Made by a program: the position numbers and the translations under genes. This document shows positions 18,020 to 26,581 of a DNA stretch of 30,852 bases, in pieces. The notes under the pieces are model-generated. The model saw only the letters and a list, made by a program, of their open reading frames with translations, was not told the origin of the DNA and did no database searches. Within the stretch, counting starts at the first letter, position 1. The number at the start of each line of letters is the position of its first letter. Origin of the DNA: CAWAMR01 sp963783095 (GTDB taxonomy: Bacteria; Planctomycetota; Planctomycetia; Gemmatales; Gemmataceae); contig CAWAMR010000009.1 of assembly GCA_963783095.1 (NCBI GenBank), positions 1-30,852 of the forward strand. Direction: 5' to 3'.

Positions 18020-19021
18020 CTAAGGATTTTTTTTGGGTTTTTCTTTCAGACGCAACAGACAAACTTGGCCGTGTTCAGCTATCACCGCCAATAATGACTG
18101 ATCTTTGTTTATTGCGAAGCGGTTGATCGTACAACATTCTTTTGGGAGCGAGATCGAAAGCACATGTTGTCTTGTTTCCAAATTGAATTTTTCAATGCTA
18201 CTATTAGTCCCAAGTGCATAGAGAGACTTTCCGTCAGAAGACAGGGCAAGATGAATTAGGGAACGTTGCTTAGTTTTGAACGATTTTACGATCTGTTTTC
18301 CGTCTAGATCATAGATCTTCAATGAACCATCGCCGCATGCTAAGGCAAGAGATCTTTCATCAGAAAGCTGAATTGCATCAAGAATCTCTAAGTCACCCTC
18401 AAGCTCAAGCGAGAATAACTGTTTTGAGTTGGACACATCAATGACACACGGCCTTCTTTCGAAATCAGCATAAGAACAAAGTATCCGTGACTTAGAGATT
18501 CGAAATGCCCTATGCAAAGAATAGTTGCTCTCATAATGATACGGCTTCGAGACATCAAGATCGAAATAGAGTACCTCCTTATCTTGTACGACAAGAATGG
18601 AATTGGCTTCGATTGTAAAAATACTCGAAACTGAAGGTTGGGGCACAAAAAATTCCCGGGAATCGCTTTTCTTATGCGTTGCAAGATCCCACCGCGAATA
18701 CTTTCCATCATTTGAAACCACGACAAGATCTTTCGACTTGGGCGGAATAAGTCCAACAATAGCTGCTGTACTGACCAAGATTGTAGCTTTCAGATCGCCA
18801 GTATCTACATCCCAAAAATGTACCTTGCCGTCCTGACCGCAAGTAACCAATTCCTTGGTCGCAGAAGAAAAAATCGGATTTGCAAGGAACCAACGGATTC
18901 CAGTTTTTTTAGCGATTGGCTTGCAGAGAAGGTAAGATGGGGTGACGGTCTCGGCGGCCAAGCAACTGTCACAGCAGAACTGGAAAAGCAGACAAGCTCT
19001 TAAGATATAAGATCGAATCAT
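18020..19021 (-). CDS. Secreted WD40-like beta-propeller protein
   Basis: A 333-residue protein, intact. The ATG at 19021 has AAGGAG 7 bases upstream. Signal peptide: MIRSYILRACLLFQFCC with cleavage near CLAAE. At least five WD40-type blades can be read: LVTCGQDGKVHFWDVDTG, LVVVSNDGKYSRWDLAT, ILVVQDKEVLYFDLD, LALACGDGSLKIYDLDG, LYALGTNSSIEKFNLET, and a last partial one at AVIAEHGQVCLLRL. The base composition is clearly more AT-rich than that of its neighbours, which suggests acquisition or relaxed history. It lies 40 bases downstream of a small orphan gene and on the same strand as both protease-like paralogues. WD40 propellers usually act as protein-binding platforms; nothing here names the partner. 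Confidence 0.8.
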   Translation of the reverse strand: MIRSYILRACLLFQFCCDSCLAAETVTPSYLLCKPIAKKTGIRWFLANPIFSSATKELVTCGQDGKVHFWDVDTGDLKATILVSTAAIVGLIPPKSKDLVVVSNDGKYSRWDLATHKKSDSREFFVPQPSVSSIFTIEANSILVVQDKEVLYFDLDVSKPYHYESNYSLHRAFRISKSRILCSYADFERRPCVIDVSNSKQLFSLELEGDLEILDAIQLSDERSLALACGDGSLKIYDLDGKQIVKSFKTKQRSLIHLALSSDGKSLYALGTNSSIEKFNLETRQHVLSISLPKECCTINRFAINKDQSLLAVIAEHGQVCLLRLKEKPKKNP

Positions 19022-19061
19022 CGCTATCTCCTTAGTTAAATGACTGTCTTTGACGACACCT

Positions 19062-19412
19062 CTAGCATTGTGGAATTCCAGGGTTCATGGTCGAGTCATA
19101 TTTCCCAAAACAAGAAAGGACAGCCAAAATCTGTTGGTATACAGGGATAGGGAGCTTTGTAAATGCACTTGATTCACAAAGGCTCTTCAACAGTTTTTGT
19201 TTCTCAGCATATGGCATATAATCTTTGATATACTCAAGATCGTTTTCGTCGAGAGGAGAAGCCGGCCGAAGACTTTCGAGAATAGACTGCGCCCTGGTGA
19301 CGATTTCTAGATCACTATGCTTTGTGGCCGCGAACAAACGATCCCGAACTCTGGGGAATTTTGCAGCGAGCTCAGTCGATGTACTTTGCGCCTCCCGAAA
19401 AAAAACCGACAC
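19062..19412 (-). CDS. Small unknown protein, possibly 5'-truncated
   Basis: A 116-residue frame starting at GTG 19412, without a good ribosome site. The sequence is mostly helical, with a stretch (TELAAKFPRVRDRLFAATK, HSDLEIVTRAQSILESLRP) resembling a HEAT-type helix pair, and ends PGIPQC. It lies in the same frame as the upstream paralogue, only five codons after that gene's TGA. The base composition switches to AT-rich just here. A run of eight A near 19398-19405 could hide an indel. It may be the tail of a larger gene that was joined to the paralogue's end. I do not recognise it. Confidence 0.5.
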   Translation of the reverse strand: MSVFFREAQSTSTELAAKFPRVRDRLFAATKHSDLEIVTRAQSILESLRPASPLDENDLEYIKDYMPYAEKQKLLKSLCESSAFTKLPIPVYQQILAVLSCFGKYDSTMNPGIPQC

Positions 19413-19427
19413 TCCGTTGACCGGCGG

Positions 19428-21170
19428 TCATTTGGCTCGCTCGTACTCGACCAGCACCAACCCGCTCCCCGCCGGGGCGGCGAACTCGGTCGGCTCCTTG
19501 CGGATTTGGTCCCGCTGCATCACCAGGGTGAGGGTGCCGCCCGCCACTTTGAGCAGCCCGGTGCTGGCATACTTGAACCCGGCGGCCAACTCATCCGCCT
19601 TGGGGTCGAAAAGCCCGACCTGGTAGGCCAGCCCGTCGTCCCGCAGGTGGAATCCGTACTCGTCCAGCCCGTTCGAGCTGGTGAACCGGACCTTGCCGTC
19701 CTTGAATTCGATCGCGGCCCTGCCGGGGGCATACTTGCCTCGCTGCCCGTCGGACTCCCAGGCCACGCCGACCCACTTGCCCGCCAACTGCGGCCAGAGC
19801 GTCTCCCTGACCGGCCGAAGATAGAGAGTGTTGGTGCCGAAGTCGATCACGGCCGACCCGTTGAGCAGGTCGAAGTTGCCGAGCAGCCCCTGGATCGGCC
19901 GGCGCTTCTGCGCTGTAAAGAATTCGTTCATCCCGGTCAGATCGAACCCGGCCCCGTATCCCGCCACCCACGCCCGTCGAGTGTCGTAGCCGCCGATCCG
20001 AAGCCCGCGAAAACCAACCATTTCCCCCTTCACTTTCCCGGTCCACGCGTGGCCCTCCGTCGCGCCCATCCGCTTGGCACCCAACTTATTCAGCAGTGCG
20101 GTGTCGAACGCCGTCACGGTAGCGCCGGTGTCCACCATCAGGCGAAGGTCATGTTCGCCAACCCGGCCGGCCGTCATCCGCGTGCCGTCCGGTTCCCGAT
20201 CCAGCGGAACGGCAGTGTACCCCTCCTTGAGGAGCTGGTCGCGGAGCGGGTCGGACGGCTTCTGAGCGTCCGAGGTTCGCTTGAGTTCCAGGAGCACGTA
20301 CCCGCTTCCTTTCGGGGCGGAGAAACCGGCCGGGAAGTCTTTGCCCTCGCCGAGATTCAGGCACAGAGTCATTACCCCATCCTTCACCTTGATCCGGCCG
20401 CCGGCTTCGAATTCCGGCTCGGCGTTCCCGTCCTGCTTTGGGTCGAACATGCCTATGCAGTCGCCCGCAAAGGACGGTGCGTACCGGAGCGCGAATTCAC
20501 GGGTCTCGCCGCCATCGGTCAGCTTCAGCCGGCGGTCGGCGAAAGTGAATGTCGGCGCGGTCTTCGCGTCGAATTTCCGGGCCGCCCCCTCACTCTGCCA
20601 ACTCGTCACCGCCCAGGCACCGGCCAGTTGGGGCCACACGGTCGCGAGCGGCGGCCGAAGATACAAAGCCCGGTCTGGAAAATCAACGATGGCCGACCAC
20701 GAGTCGAGCGTCCCCATCATGCCGAGGATGCCCGTCGGCGCGCCGGGCTGGCTGGACAGGTCGCCGGCCATGACGGACACAGTGGGCCAGTCGTTGCGGG
20801 TGTCGTAGGAGCCGATCTTGAGGCCGCGAAGGAGCGCCGGCCGGCCGACGATGCTCCCGCCCAGCCCAACCGACGCGGATTCCGGGCCCAGCTTGAGCTT
20901 CAGCCGTTTCTCCAGTTTCAGGTCGAGAAACGTGCCGAACGACCCACTGTCCAGGTCGAACTTCACTTTCTCGGCACCGACCGCGCCGTCAACGGAGAAG
21001 ATCAACTGGCTGGGGTCGAAGGCGAGTGGAACACGGGTGTACCCGGCCCGAACCAGGGCGGCCCGGCGGATATCCGCGGGCTTCGTTGGCGGTTTGTCCT
21101 CGGCCCCGACGGGCGCGGCGAGGAAGACGGTCAAGAGGACGACGAACCACAGACGCATCGGATACAACAT
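19428..21170 (-). CDS. Secreted double retropepsin-like / TIGR03067-like protein (no LRR)
   Basis: A protein of 580 residues, intact, starting at ATG 21170 with AGGAGG 6 bases upstream. Signal peptide: MLYPMRLWFVVLLTVFLAAP, cleavage near VGA (residue 23). Retropepsin-like domain 1 spans about 40-178 with DSG at 74-76. TIGR03067-like domain 1 spans about 179-300 (LAGAWAVTSW to APKGSGYVLLELK). Retropepsin-like domain 2 spans about 310-458 with DTG at 347-349 (LMVDTGATVTAFD), GGYDTRRAWV and GLLGNFDLLNGSAVIDF. TIGR03067-like domain 2 spans about 459-580 (LAGKWVGVAW to TEFAAPAGSGLVLVEY). It is a close paralogue of the 14048-17208 product but stops where the other enters its LRR tract. Secreted or periplasmic action is likely. 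The TIGR03067 family is common in planctomycetes and of unknown role. Confidence 0.85.
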   Translation of the reverse strand: MLYPMRLWFVVLLTVFLAAPVGAEDKPPTKPADIRRAALVRAGYTRVPLAFDPSQLIFSVDGAVGAEKVKFDLDSGSFGTFLDLKLEKRLKLKLGPESASVGLGGSIVGRPALLRGLKIGSYDTRNDWPTVSVMAGDLSSQPGAPTGILGMMGTLDSWSAIVDFPDRALYLRPPLATVWPQLAGAWAVTSWQSEGAARKFDAKTAPTFTFADRRLKLTDGGETREFALRYAPSFAGDCIGMFDPKQDGNAEPEFEAGGRIKVKDGVMTLCLNLGEGKDFPAGFSAPKGSGYVLLELKRTSDAQKPSDPLRDQLLKEGYTAVPLDREPDGTRMTAGRVGEHDLRLMVDTGATVTAFDTALLNKLGAKRMGATEGHAWTGKVKGEMVGFRGLRIGGYDTRRAWVAGYGAGFDLTGMNEFFTAQKRRPIQGLLGNFDLLNGSAVIDFGTNTLYLRPVRETLWPQLAGKWVGVAWESDGQRGKYAPGRAAIEFKDGKVRFTSSNGLDEYGFHLRDDGLAYQVGLFDPKADELAAGFKYASTGLLKVAGGTLTLVMQRDQIRKEPTEFAAPAGSGLVLVEYERAK

Positions 21171-21242
21171 GGTGAACCTCCTCACTTACGGGAAACACAC
21201 GGATCGACGGCACCAGAAGAGGCCAACCTGCTGACGTCTCAT

Positions 21243-21494
21243 CTATCCATACTGATGTCTCTCCCGAGCGTTTTCCCGAAATTCCTTCATTCTCTCCTTA
21301 GTTTTCAGGGCTTGGGGGCCGGTTAATTCGATTGTGGGGAATAGTTCAAACCACAGTGTGTACAGACCGAACCCCAGTAACACCTTGAGCGTCAGTATGC
21401 CCAACCGACCTATCCGCGCTATGATCACAATGACAAAATCTAATCTACCAAGCCATGGGTGTGGCAAATTTTCCTGGCAAGACGGATGTTGCAC
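21243..21494 (-). CDS. Possible small membrane protein
   Basis: A frame of up to 83 residues with one convincing hydrophobic segment (RLGILTLKVLLGFGLYTLWF) and a charged C-terminal helix (ALKTKERMKEFRENARERH). Starts are poor: GTG 21494 is the most distal and internal GTG/TTG codons are possible, none with a strong ribosome site. It lies 72 bases upstream of the protease-like gene on the same strand. The amino-acid pattern looks protein-like, but it could be chance. Confidence 0.45.
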   Translation of the reverse strand: MQHPSCQENLPHPWLGRLDFVIVIIARIGRLGILTLKVLLGFGLYTLWFELFPTIELTGPQALKTKERMKEFRENARERHQYG

Positions 21495-21502
21495 GTTTTG
21501 TT

Positions 21503-21530
21503 CCCTCTCCCCGGTACTCCGGGGAGAGGG
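21503..21530. repeat. Short GC-rich inverted repeat
   Basis: CCCTCTCCCCGG and CCGGGGAGAGGG form a 12-base perfect stem around a 4-base loop (TACT), followed by TTAGGGTGAG. Hairpins with this consensus are widely scattered between genes in many bacterial genomes. It may act as a terminator or simply be a dispersed repeat. Confidence 0.6.
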
Positions 21531-21935
21531 TTAGGGTGAGATGTACCGATGATTGTCAAGGGCCGTCGAGTGTAATGACGGAACTCGGGGCTGTCTTTTT
21601 CTGGGACGGTTATCACTCGATCAGGCGCGTAGATTGCTCGCAGTCTTGCTGGCCGCCCACGTTTGAAGCCGGTGCGTGCCGATCGGACGAATGAAAGACA
21701 AATGAGAATTTGGGCGAGCGGGGTTTTAGTGCATGCGGCGTTCTCCGGAGGCAATGCGGCTTGGATGGCTTGCGCCACGATAATACCTATACGGCATCGG
21801 AACCCTGCTTGCCTGAAATATTTGCCGCACCCTCACCGTCCACGCTCTACGCTCCACCCTCCACCCTCCACACGTTACTGACTATAAACAACGAAGATGC
21901 AATCTTCGCCAAATGATCGCCTTGAGGAGAATGGA
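21531..21935. other. Intergenic stretch before the nitroreductase gene
   Basis: No gene that I can support. A low-complexity run with short direct repeats (ctctacgctccaccctcc) lies near 21842-21872. Weak open frames on both strands lack ribosome sites and family resemblance. The promoter of the nitroreductase gene must lie here, but no convincing -35/-10 pair is visible. Confidence 0.5.
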
Positions 21936-22592
21936 GTGAAGCCTGTCAGCAACGAAACGGTATTGCAGCAATTACAGTGGCGCTATGCCACGAAGAAGTT
22001 TGACGCCGGCCGGAAAATCCCTGACCCGGAATGGAAAGTTCTTGAAGAGTCGCTGGTCCTCACTCCCTCTTCTTATGGTCTGCAGCCCTGGAAGTTCTTC
22101 GTGGTTGGGAACCCCGAGACTCGTGCCAAGCTGCTGCCCTTCACCTATGGACAGATGCAAACGATTCATGCTTCGCATCTGGTCGTGTTCGCCATCAAAA
22201 AGTCTCTCGAAGAGGCAGATATCGATCGCCACCTTCAACGCATCGTTGAGGTGCGCGGCGGCAAAGTCGAGAATCTGGCGGGCTTCAAAAAGATGATGCT
22301 CGGCAATCTCGTTGCGCCATCGCCTGACTTCGACATCGAGCACTGGGCAACCAATCAGGTCTACATTGCGCTGGGACAATTCATGGCCGTCGCGGCGATG
22401 ATGGGGATCGACACATGCCCCATGGAAGGATTTCAGCCTGCTCAGTACGATGAGATCCTTGGCCTCGGCAAACTCGGCTATCATTCGGTAGTTCTGGCAG
22501 CTGCAGGTTATCGGAGTGCCGATTGCAAGGGCGCAGCACTTCCGAAAGTACGATTCAAAAGAGAAGAAGTCGTCGTACCGGCCGAAGAATAA
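21936..22592 (+). CDS. NAD(P)H nitroreductase family protein (NfsB-like)
   Basis: A flavin-dependent oxidoreductase of the nitroreductase fold, 218 residues from GTG 21936, which has AGGAGA 5 bases upstream. An ATG at 21897 would add 13 residues of unlikely sequence and has no ribosome site. Family blocks: QWRYATKKFDAGRKI, where the RYATK segment is the FMN-phosphate region, SLVLTPSSYGLQPWKFFVV, MAVAAMMGIDTCPMEGF and LGYHSVVLAAAGYRS. It reduces quinones, nitro compounds or similar acceptors with NAD(P)H; the true substrate is unknown. It is a single gene, converging on the next one 66 bases away. Confidence 0.9.
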   Translation: MKPVSNETVLQQLQWRYATKKFDAGRKIPDPEWKVLEESLVLTPSSYGLQPWKFFVVGNPETRAKLLPFTYGQMQTIHASHLVVFAIKKSLEEADIDRHLQRIVEVRGGKVENLAGFKKMMLGNLVAPSPDFDIEHWATNQVYIALGQFMAVAAMMGIDTCPMEGFQPAQYDEILGLGKLGYHSVVLAAAGYRSADCKGAALPKVRFKREEVVVPAEE

Positions 22593-22658
22593 AGACGAGC
22601 TGCGGCAAGGGCGAGTCGGAGGCAGAATTTGAAAATGCATTGCCTGCTGCAACGGCTC

Positions 22659-22985
22659 TCACCTGCCTGGTCCACCCTTTTGTCCAGGCATCGGACGATC
22701 GGGAACCTTCATTGGCTTAAGACTCGATTCGATCGAAAGGATTTGCCAGTTTCGAGGGGGAAGCCTGCTGAAAGCCTCAATGGATCCTTTGGTCCCCGGA
22801 TTCGCCTTTGCCTCGTTGTAGAGTGTTTGAAGTTCTTTTAACAAGATCGGGTCAGTCGAACGTATAGTAATCTTGGCTGGACTGACACGTCGGGCTGAGA
22901 GGGACGCCACCAGGTAGACGGGAATGGTTACACGCACCTCGTCGGGAGTGATCGATAGCGCCGCATGTGAATCAGGGGCACTCAT
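22659..22985 (-). CDS. Unknown 108-residue protein, coupled to upstream gene
   Basis: The ATG at 22985 overlaps the stop of the upstream gene as ATGA and has GAGGAA 8 bases upstream, so translation is probably coupled. The product has no signal peptide or membrane segment. A central beta/helix part (RVTIPVYLVASLSA, ITIRSTDPILLKELQTLY) is followed by a charged, Pro/Gly-rich tail ending GQKGGPGR. I do not recognise the family. The coupling suggests a role together with the membrane protein before it. Confidence 0.72.
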   Translation of the reverse strand: MSAPDSHAALSITPDEVRVTIPVYLVASLSARRVSPAKITIRSTDPILLKELQTLYNEAKANPGTKGSIEAFSRLPPRNWQILSIESSLKPMKVPDRPMPGQKGGPGR

Positions 22986-24241
22986 CCTGAGTTCCTCGGG
23001 TCGAAGAACTGCTGCATAGCACAAATCTCAAGGAAGTGCAAGGGCGAACCCTGCTCTTTGTCCGGTGTGAGGTGAAAAAACCCCCGTGATTGCAATTCCG
23101 CAAATGGCAACTGCTGATTGAGCGTGGATACCACAAGAGAGCCGCCCAAAAGAGCAGCATTCCGGTAGGTCGTGAGCAGCTTTGCTTTTCTCCTGTCGTC
23201 GCCGGATTGAGGCGGGTCGGAAGCAGTTACTTCGGGAAGAAAAAAAGTGGCAACGCCCCCAACCACACTATGGGACGGGCGCACAAAGAATGGCGTGGTG
23301 ACAAATTCGTTTGTGAGAACTTCTCCGAAGGGGCGCTGTTCGGGAGGCAAGGTCAGCAGGTATGTGTTCTCCCATTGAAGACCCGCCCAACGAGTGATCC
23401 AATCATCAGCGAACCTTTTCGCATCCTTTTGAAGTTCCCGGTCACGAAACCAAACGAAGTGATTGCCCGCGCTGTTGGATCCGAAGGCATGATCTTCCAT
23501 TGCCTTCCCTCATAATTCTTGCCCTCACTCGCGGGCATGTGAACGGCGAAGTCAAACACGCCCAATGGACAACGCACCTGAAACATTCGGTCGACCTGAT
23601 ACCCGGTCGGAGTCTGTTCCCAGTTGGCAATGCCGTTGGATTCAACTTGAATCTCGTCTTTCTTGGATTGCTGAAACATTCTCACAATCCGGGACAAGCC
23701 GGAACCCAGCCAGTTGGGTGGCATAGTCGAGTTCCATTTGCTCTTTGTTCTTGGGATCGATATACGATCGGGCATTGGGTTCCAGAGTTCGCCAGAATGC
23801 TTCGTAGAAATTCTGTTCTTGAACTGCCGGATCCGGGTCCGAAAGATTCTTTAGATTCGAAAACCATGCCATGGTGAATTCTTCTGATTGCCTGTCGAGG
23901 ACGAATTTGGTGGCATAGAGGTAGGTGGTGTATCCGGCACCGACGAGGATCGTTACCCACCAGGCAATCGTTGCGAGTTTCATCCCCGACCGTGTCCCCT
24001 CGGAACGACGAATCTGAATGCGAGCAACTACCGACAAGAGAAAGCCAACGACTGCGACCGCCAGAAACCATGCATTAAGCAGCGGCTTGTGCTTGAAGAA
24101 AGCATATCCCCCCAGACCCAGGACCAGGAGGACCAAAACAAAGGCAACACACACCGCGGCGATCGCGAACCCGGAAACAGGCTGGTAACCGGTATCGGTG
24201 GCCGGTCGATCGGGGTTCGTGTTGGTCGTCGCTTCGGTCAT
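22982..24241 (-). CDS. Membrane protein of unknown function (two frame breaks)
   Basis: About 420 residues after joining. The ATG at 24241 has GGGAG 7 bases upstream. The N-terminus MTEATTNTNPDRPATDTGYQ is polar. Three membrane segments follow: VCVAFVLVLLVLGLGGYAFF, AWFLAVAVVGFLLSVVARI and TIAWWVTILVGAGYTTYLY, an arrangement resembling DUF4190-type proteins. The large C-terminal part is soluble (FVLDRQSEEFTMAWFSNLK, FFVRPSHSVVGGVATFFLP). The frame changes near 23710 and near 23480, with protein-like sequence continuing each time (SRIVRMFQQSKKDEIQVESN, then GNHFVWFRDRELQKDAKRF). It ends at 22982, overlapping the next start. Its function is unknown. Confidence 0.65.
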
Positions 24242-24377
24242 GGTCAGTCTCCCGGGCGGAATTCGGGAACAAAGCAGATGGACAACTTGTGGCACATAAG
24301 CGAAAGATTGGCATTCAAGCGCTTGGGATTCGGCAAGAGGCGTTGTTCATTTCCCGATTCCAGTTCCCAGTCCGTTA

Positions 24378-24626
24378 TTAATCTTCCACCGAACCTTCCG
24401 GTGCGGGCAGGTTGACCCGTTCTCGGGCGTTTCCCTCGGTGTCGAGGAAAATCTTATCCTGCAGGATTTCTTGCAATACGATCGCCATACGGTAATTGGT
24501 TCGCAAATCGACCAGAGGTTTTGCGCCGGTGTTCAATGCAACCATGCGTTTCTGGATCAATGTCGAAAGCTTGAATCGTCCGCCGACCTTGTTGACGATG
24601 GCTTCTTCCTTCAGATCATGGAGCAT
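24378..24626 (-). CDS. rpoZ: DNA-directed RNA polymerase subunit omega
   Basis: An 82-residue protein. Omega helps fold beta-prime and assemble RNA polymerase. The conserved core is EEAIVNKVGGRFKLSTLIQK with RMVALNTGAKPLVD, matching the omega pattern of N/K-GG-F-L-tL-qkR---L--GA-pLv. LQEILQDKIFL follows. I choose ATG 24626, with AAGGAG about 9 bases upstream; an upstream in-frame ATG at 24704 lies inside gmk. The start overlaps the end of gmk by 11 bases. The yicC, gmk, rpoZ order is a classic conserved arrangement, which supports the call. Confidence 0.88.
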   Translation of the reverse strand: MLHDLKEEAIVNKVGGRFKLSTLIQKRMVALNTGAKPLVDLRTNYRMAIVLQEILQDKIFLDTEGNARERVNLPAPEGSVED

Positions 24627-25199
24627 GCTTTGGATCTCCTTCGTTTTGGGAAAACCGCGATTCAACAAGTCGGCATTTCTGAACCGACCCCTTGAGATCA
24701 TCATTCACAAGCTGAACCGAATACTCATTGGCCCTTGCCAGTTCGCGCTCCGGCAGTCAGGAGTCTGCGTCGTATTGCGTCTTCGGGGTCGCCTCGAGCT
24801 TTGAGGCAAGGAAGGCAGTCGTCGCCCGGAACCCTGATGAAAATAGAAAACACTCCCGGAATCTTGCCCGAACCTGCTCGGCACCCTGCACATCAATCAC
24901 CAGAATGACACCGATCCCTTGTGAAGATAAGGCTCGACCTCGCCCCGAGGCGTCCCGTAATGATGGTCGCCGTGGACGAATGCATGCTCCAAAAACCGAT
25001 CCGCGGCAATTTCGCTTTCGAACCGTTCGCGTGTCCAGAAATGGTAATGCTTTCCATCCGTTTCGCCGGCACGTGCGGGTCGAGTGGTTGCCGAAATCGA
25101 CACTCGAAGCGGCTTGCTGGTTATTCGAAGCAACTCGCCCACCAAGGTCGATTTTCCGCAGCCACTCGGCCCGGAAACGATGATAAGAGGAGCGGTCAT
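24616..25199 (-). CDS. gmk: Guanylate kinase (three frame breaks)
   Basis: Phosphorylates GMP to GDP with ATP; essential for nucleotide supply. Start ATG 25199. The P-loop is LIIVSGPSGCGKSTL. The GMP-binding part has SISATTRPARAGETDGKHYH (normally S-TTR-pR-gE-dG--Y-F). HHYGTPRGEVE is the family YGT segment. The frame changes near 24918; then GIGVILVIDVQGAEQVRARF resumes. A second break near 24857 leads to SIFIRVPGDDCLPCLKARGD and DAIRRRLLTA. A third near 24770 leads to ERELARANEYSVQLVNDDL, the normal C-terminus. Total length is about 194 residues, as expected. Since the cell needs this gene, the breaks are most likely sequence errors. No good ribosome site is visible. It lies 22 bases after the VOC gene. 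Confidence 0.88.
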
Positions 25200-25221
25200 C
25201 TGTGGGAAGATCCATATGGGG

Positions 25222-25581
25222 TCACATGGAATGCAATGCCACGCGATTGCCTTCACTGTCTCGTATGACCGCTTTTTGGCCATAGGGTCCAATGGCGTGT
25301 TTGGGCTGCAGGATTGCGCCGCCATTTGGTTCGACCTGAGCAATCGCATCATCGAGCCGGCCTTGCACATTCAAATAAATCACCGGGCCATGTTCCGCAG
25401 GCACTTCGCCCGGCTTCTCAAACAGACAGCCGGACACGTCGTTCTCGGAATGTGCGAAAACTCCCAATTTCATTTCCGGCATGGGCTGTTCGATCTTTAC
25501 TTTCAGCACGCGCGAATAAAAGGTGATGGCTCGTTCGAGATTCAACACCGGAATATCGCACCAAACAACAAGGTTTGCCAT
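25222..25581 (-). CDS. VOC family protein
   Basis: A 119-residue protein, intact. ATG 25581. It has two beta-alpha-beta-beta-beta halves: MANLVVWCDIPVLNLERAIT with FYSRVLKVKIEQ, then VIYLNVQGRLDDAIAQVEPN, and the end VIRDSEGNRVALHS. The usual His and Glu ligands are mostly absent (Trp-Cys-Asp at the first site, Ala in place of Glu in the last), so metal use is doubtful. It lies between yicC and gmk on the same strand, an insertion into the usual gene pair. The substrate is unknown. Confidence 0.85.
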   Translation of the reverse strand: MANLVVWCDIPVLNLERAITFYSRVLKVKIEQPMPEMKLGVFAHSENDVSGCLFEKPGEVPAEHGPVIYLNVQGRLDDAIAQVEPNGGAILQPKHAIGPYGQKAVIRDSEGNRVALHSM

Positions 25582-25617
25582 GATCCATCTCTCTTGAGAA
25601 AACCGAATCATTCACAC

Positions 25618-25680
25618 GAGCAGCTGAACTCGCCAGAGTTCGGGAAGCGAAAACCCGAATTCCGGCGAAGTCGGCTACCG
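25618..25680. repeat. Second copy of the palindromic element
   Basis: GAACTCGCCAGAGTTCGGG and CCCGAATTCCGGCGAAGTC form an imperfect hairpin around AAGCGAAAA, followed by GGCTAC. The same core (GAATTCGCCAGA-TTCGGG and CCCGAATTCTGGCGAATTC) makes the palindrome at 13804-13870. It lies in the gap between yicC and the VOC gene, where it could weaken read-through. Confidence 0.7.
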
Positions 25681-25689
25681 ACCACATTC

Positions 25690-26581
25690 CTATTCTACGT
25701 TTTGGACCATTTCGCGGATTTTTTCGATAATCGCCTTGATCTCGACAACATGCCGTGAAATCGCGACGTCGCCTGCTTTCGAACCAATCGTGTTCGTTTC
25801 CCGGTTCATTTCCTGAGTCAAAAACTCCAGTTTTCGCCCCGGCCCATCGTCTTCCTTCCGGACCACCTCTTCAAACTGTTCGAGGTGACTGCCCAAACGC
25901 ATGACTTCCTCGGCAACGTCGCTGCGATCGGCGAACAGAGCGACTTCGCGGAGAAGGTTGTCTTCGGTGATCGTGACGTTATATTCGGAGAGAATTGCGC
26001 CATCCGATCCTTGAGCCTGGCTCGGTATGAACTCGTCGCAGCCGGCATACAATCCCGAATGCGTTTCAGTTGATCGGCAATCGCCCGGCGATGGGCAAGC
26101 AGATCTTCGGCCATCGCTCGACCTTCTTCCCGGCGCATCCGATCGAGGTTCTTCAACGCTTGCTCAAGCGTCAGCTCGGCGGTTCGCCATTCCGCATCAT
26201 CGGGCCGGCCCATTCGGCCGGCGTCGGACGCAACACCCGGCAAGGCCAGCACCTGGCTCAGAATGGCTGGAGCACTCTCGGGGTAGCCGGCAGATTGACA
26301 AATGTGATGCACCTGGGTGATGTAGTCGCCAAGACCTTGGCGTGGACCACTCCCTCGTGGGAACCCATCGTGCGGTCTGCCCGAATGTGGATGAGAATGG
26401 TGCCGCGACGAATGAACTTGCGAACCACCTTTTCCAGTTCCGGCTCCAACATCGGGTACGGTTCGGAACCGCGAACGGTAATCTTCAGATGTCGATTGTT
26501 GACCGCGCACACCTCAACTGTCAGAGTCAGACCTTCGCTCTGAGAGGACGCTTCACCGAAACCGGTCATACTCAAAAGCAC
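25690..26581 (-). CDS. yicC: YicC family endoribonuclease-like protein (two frame breaks)
   Basis: About 297 residues after joining, the normal size. The start is GTG 26581, with AAGGGG upstream, giving the typical SMTGFGEASSQSEGLTLTVE opening. Next come EVCAVNNRHLKI and FIRRGTILIHI. The frame changes near 26330 (then LGDYITQVHHICQSAGY) and near 25995 (then SEYNVTITEDNLLREVALFA). The C-terminus DDGPGRKLEFLTQEMNRE and NTIGSKAGD is the strongest YicC signature. E. coli YicC has been described as an endoribonuclease; the role here is inferred by family. It precedes gmk and rpoZ as in many bacteria. Confidence 0.88.

Noticed and set aside
19317..21326. A 669-codon open frame on the plus strand
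   Set aside because: It lies antisense over the 580-residue protease-like gene, which has a signal peptide, clear domains and a strong ribosome site. The plus-strand product is rich in Arg, Pro, Gly and His with no family pattern, as expected of a shadow in GC-rich DNA.
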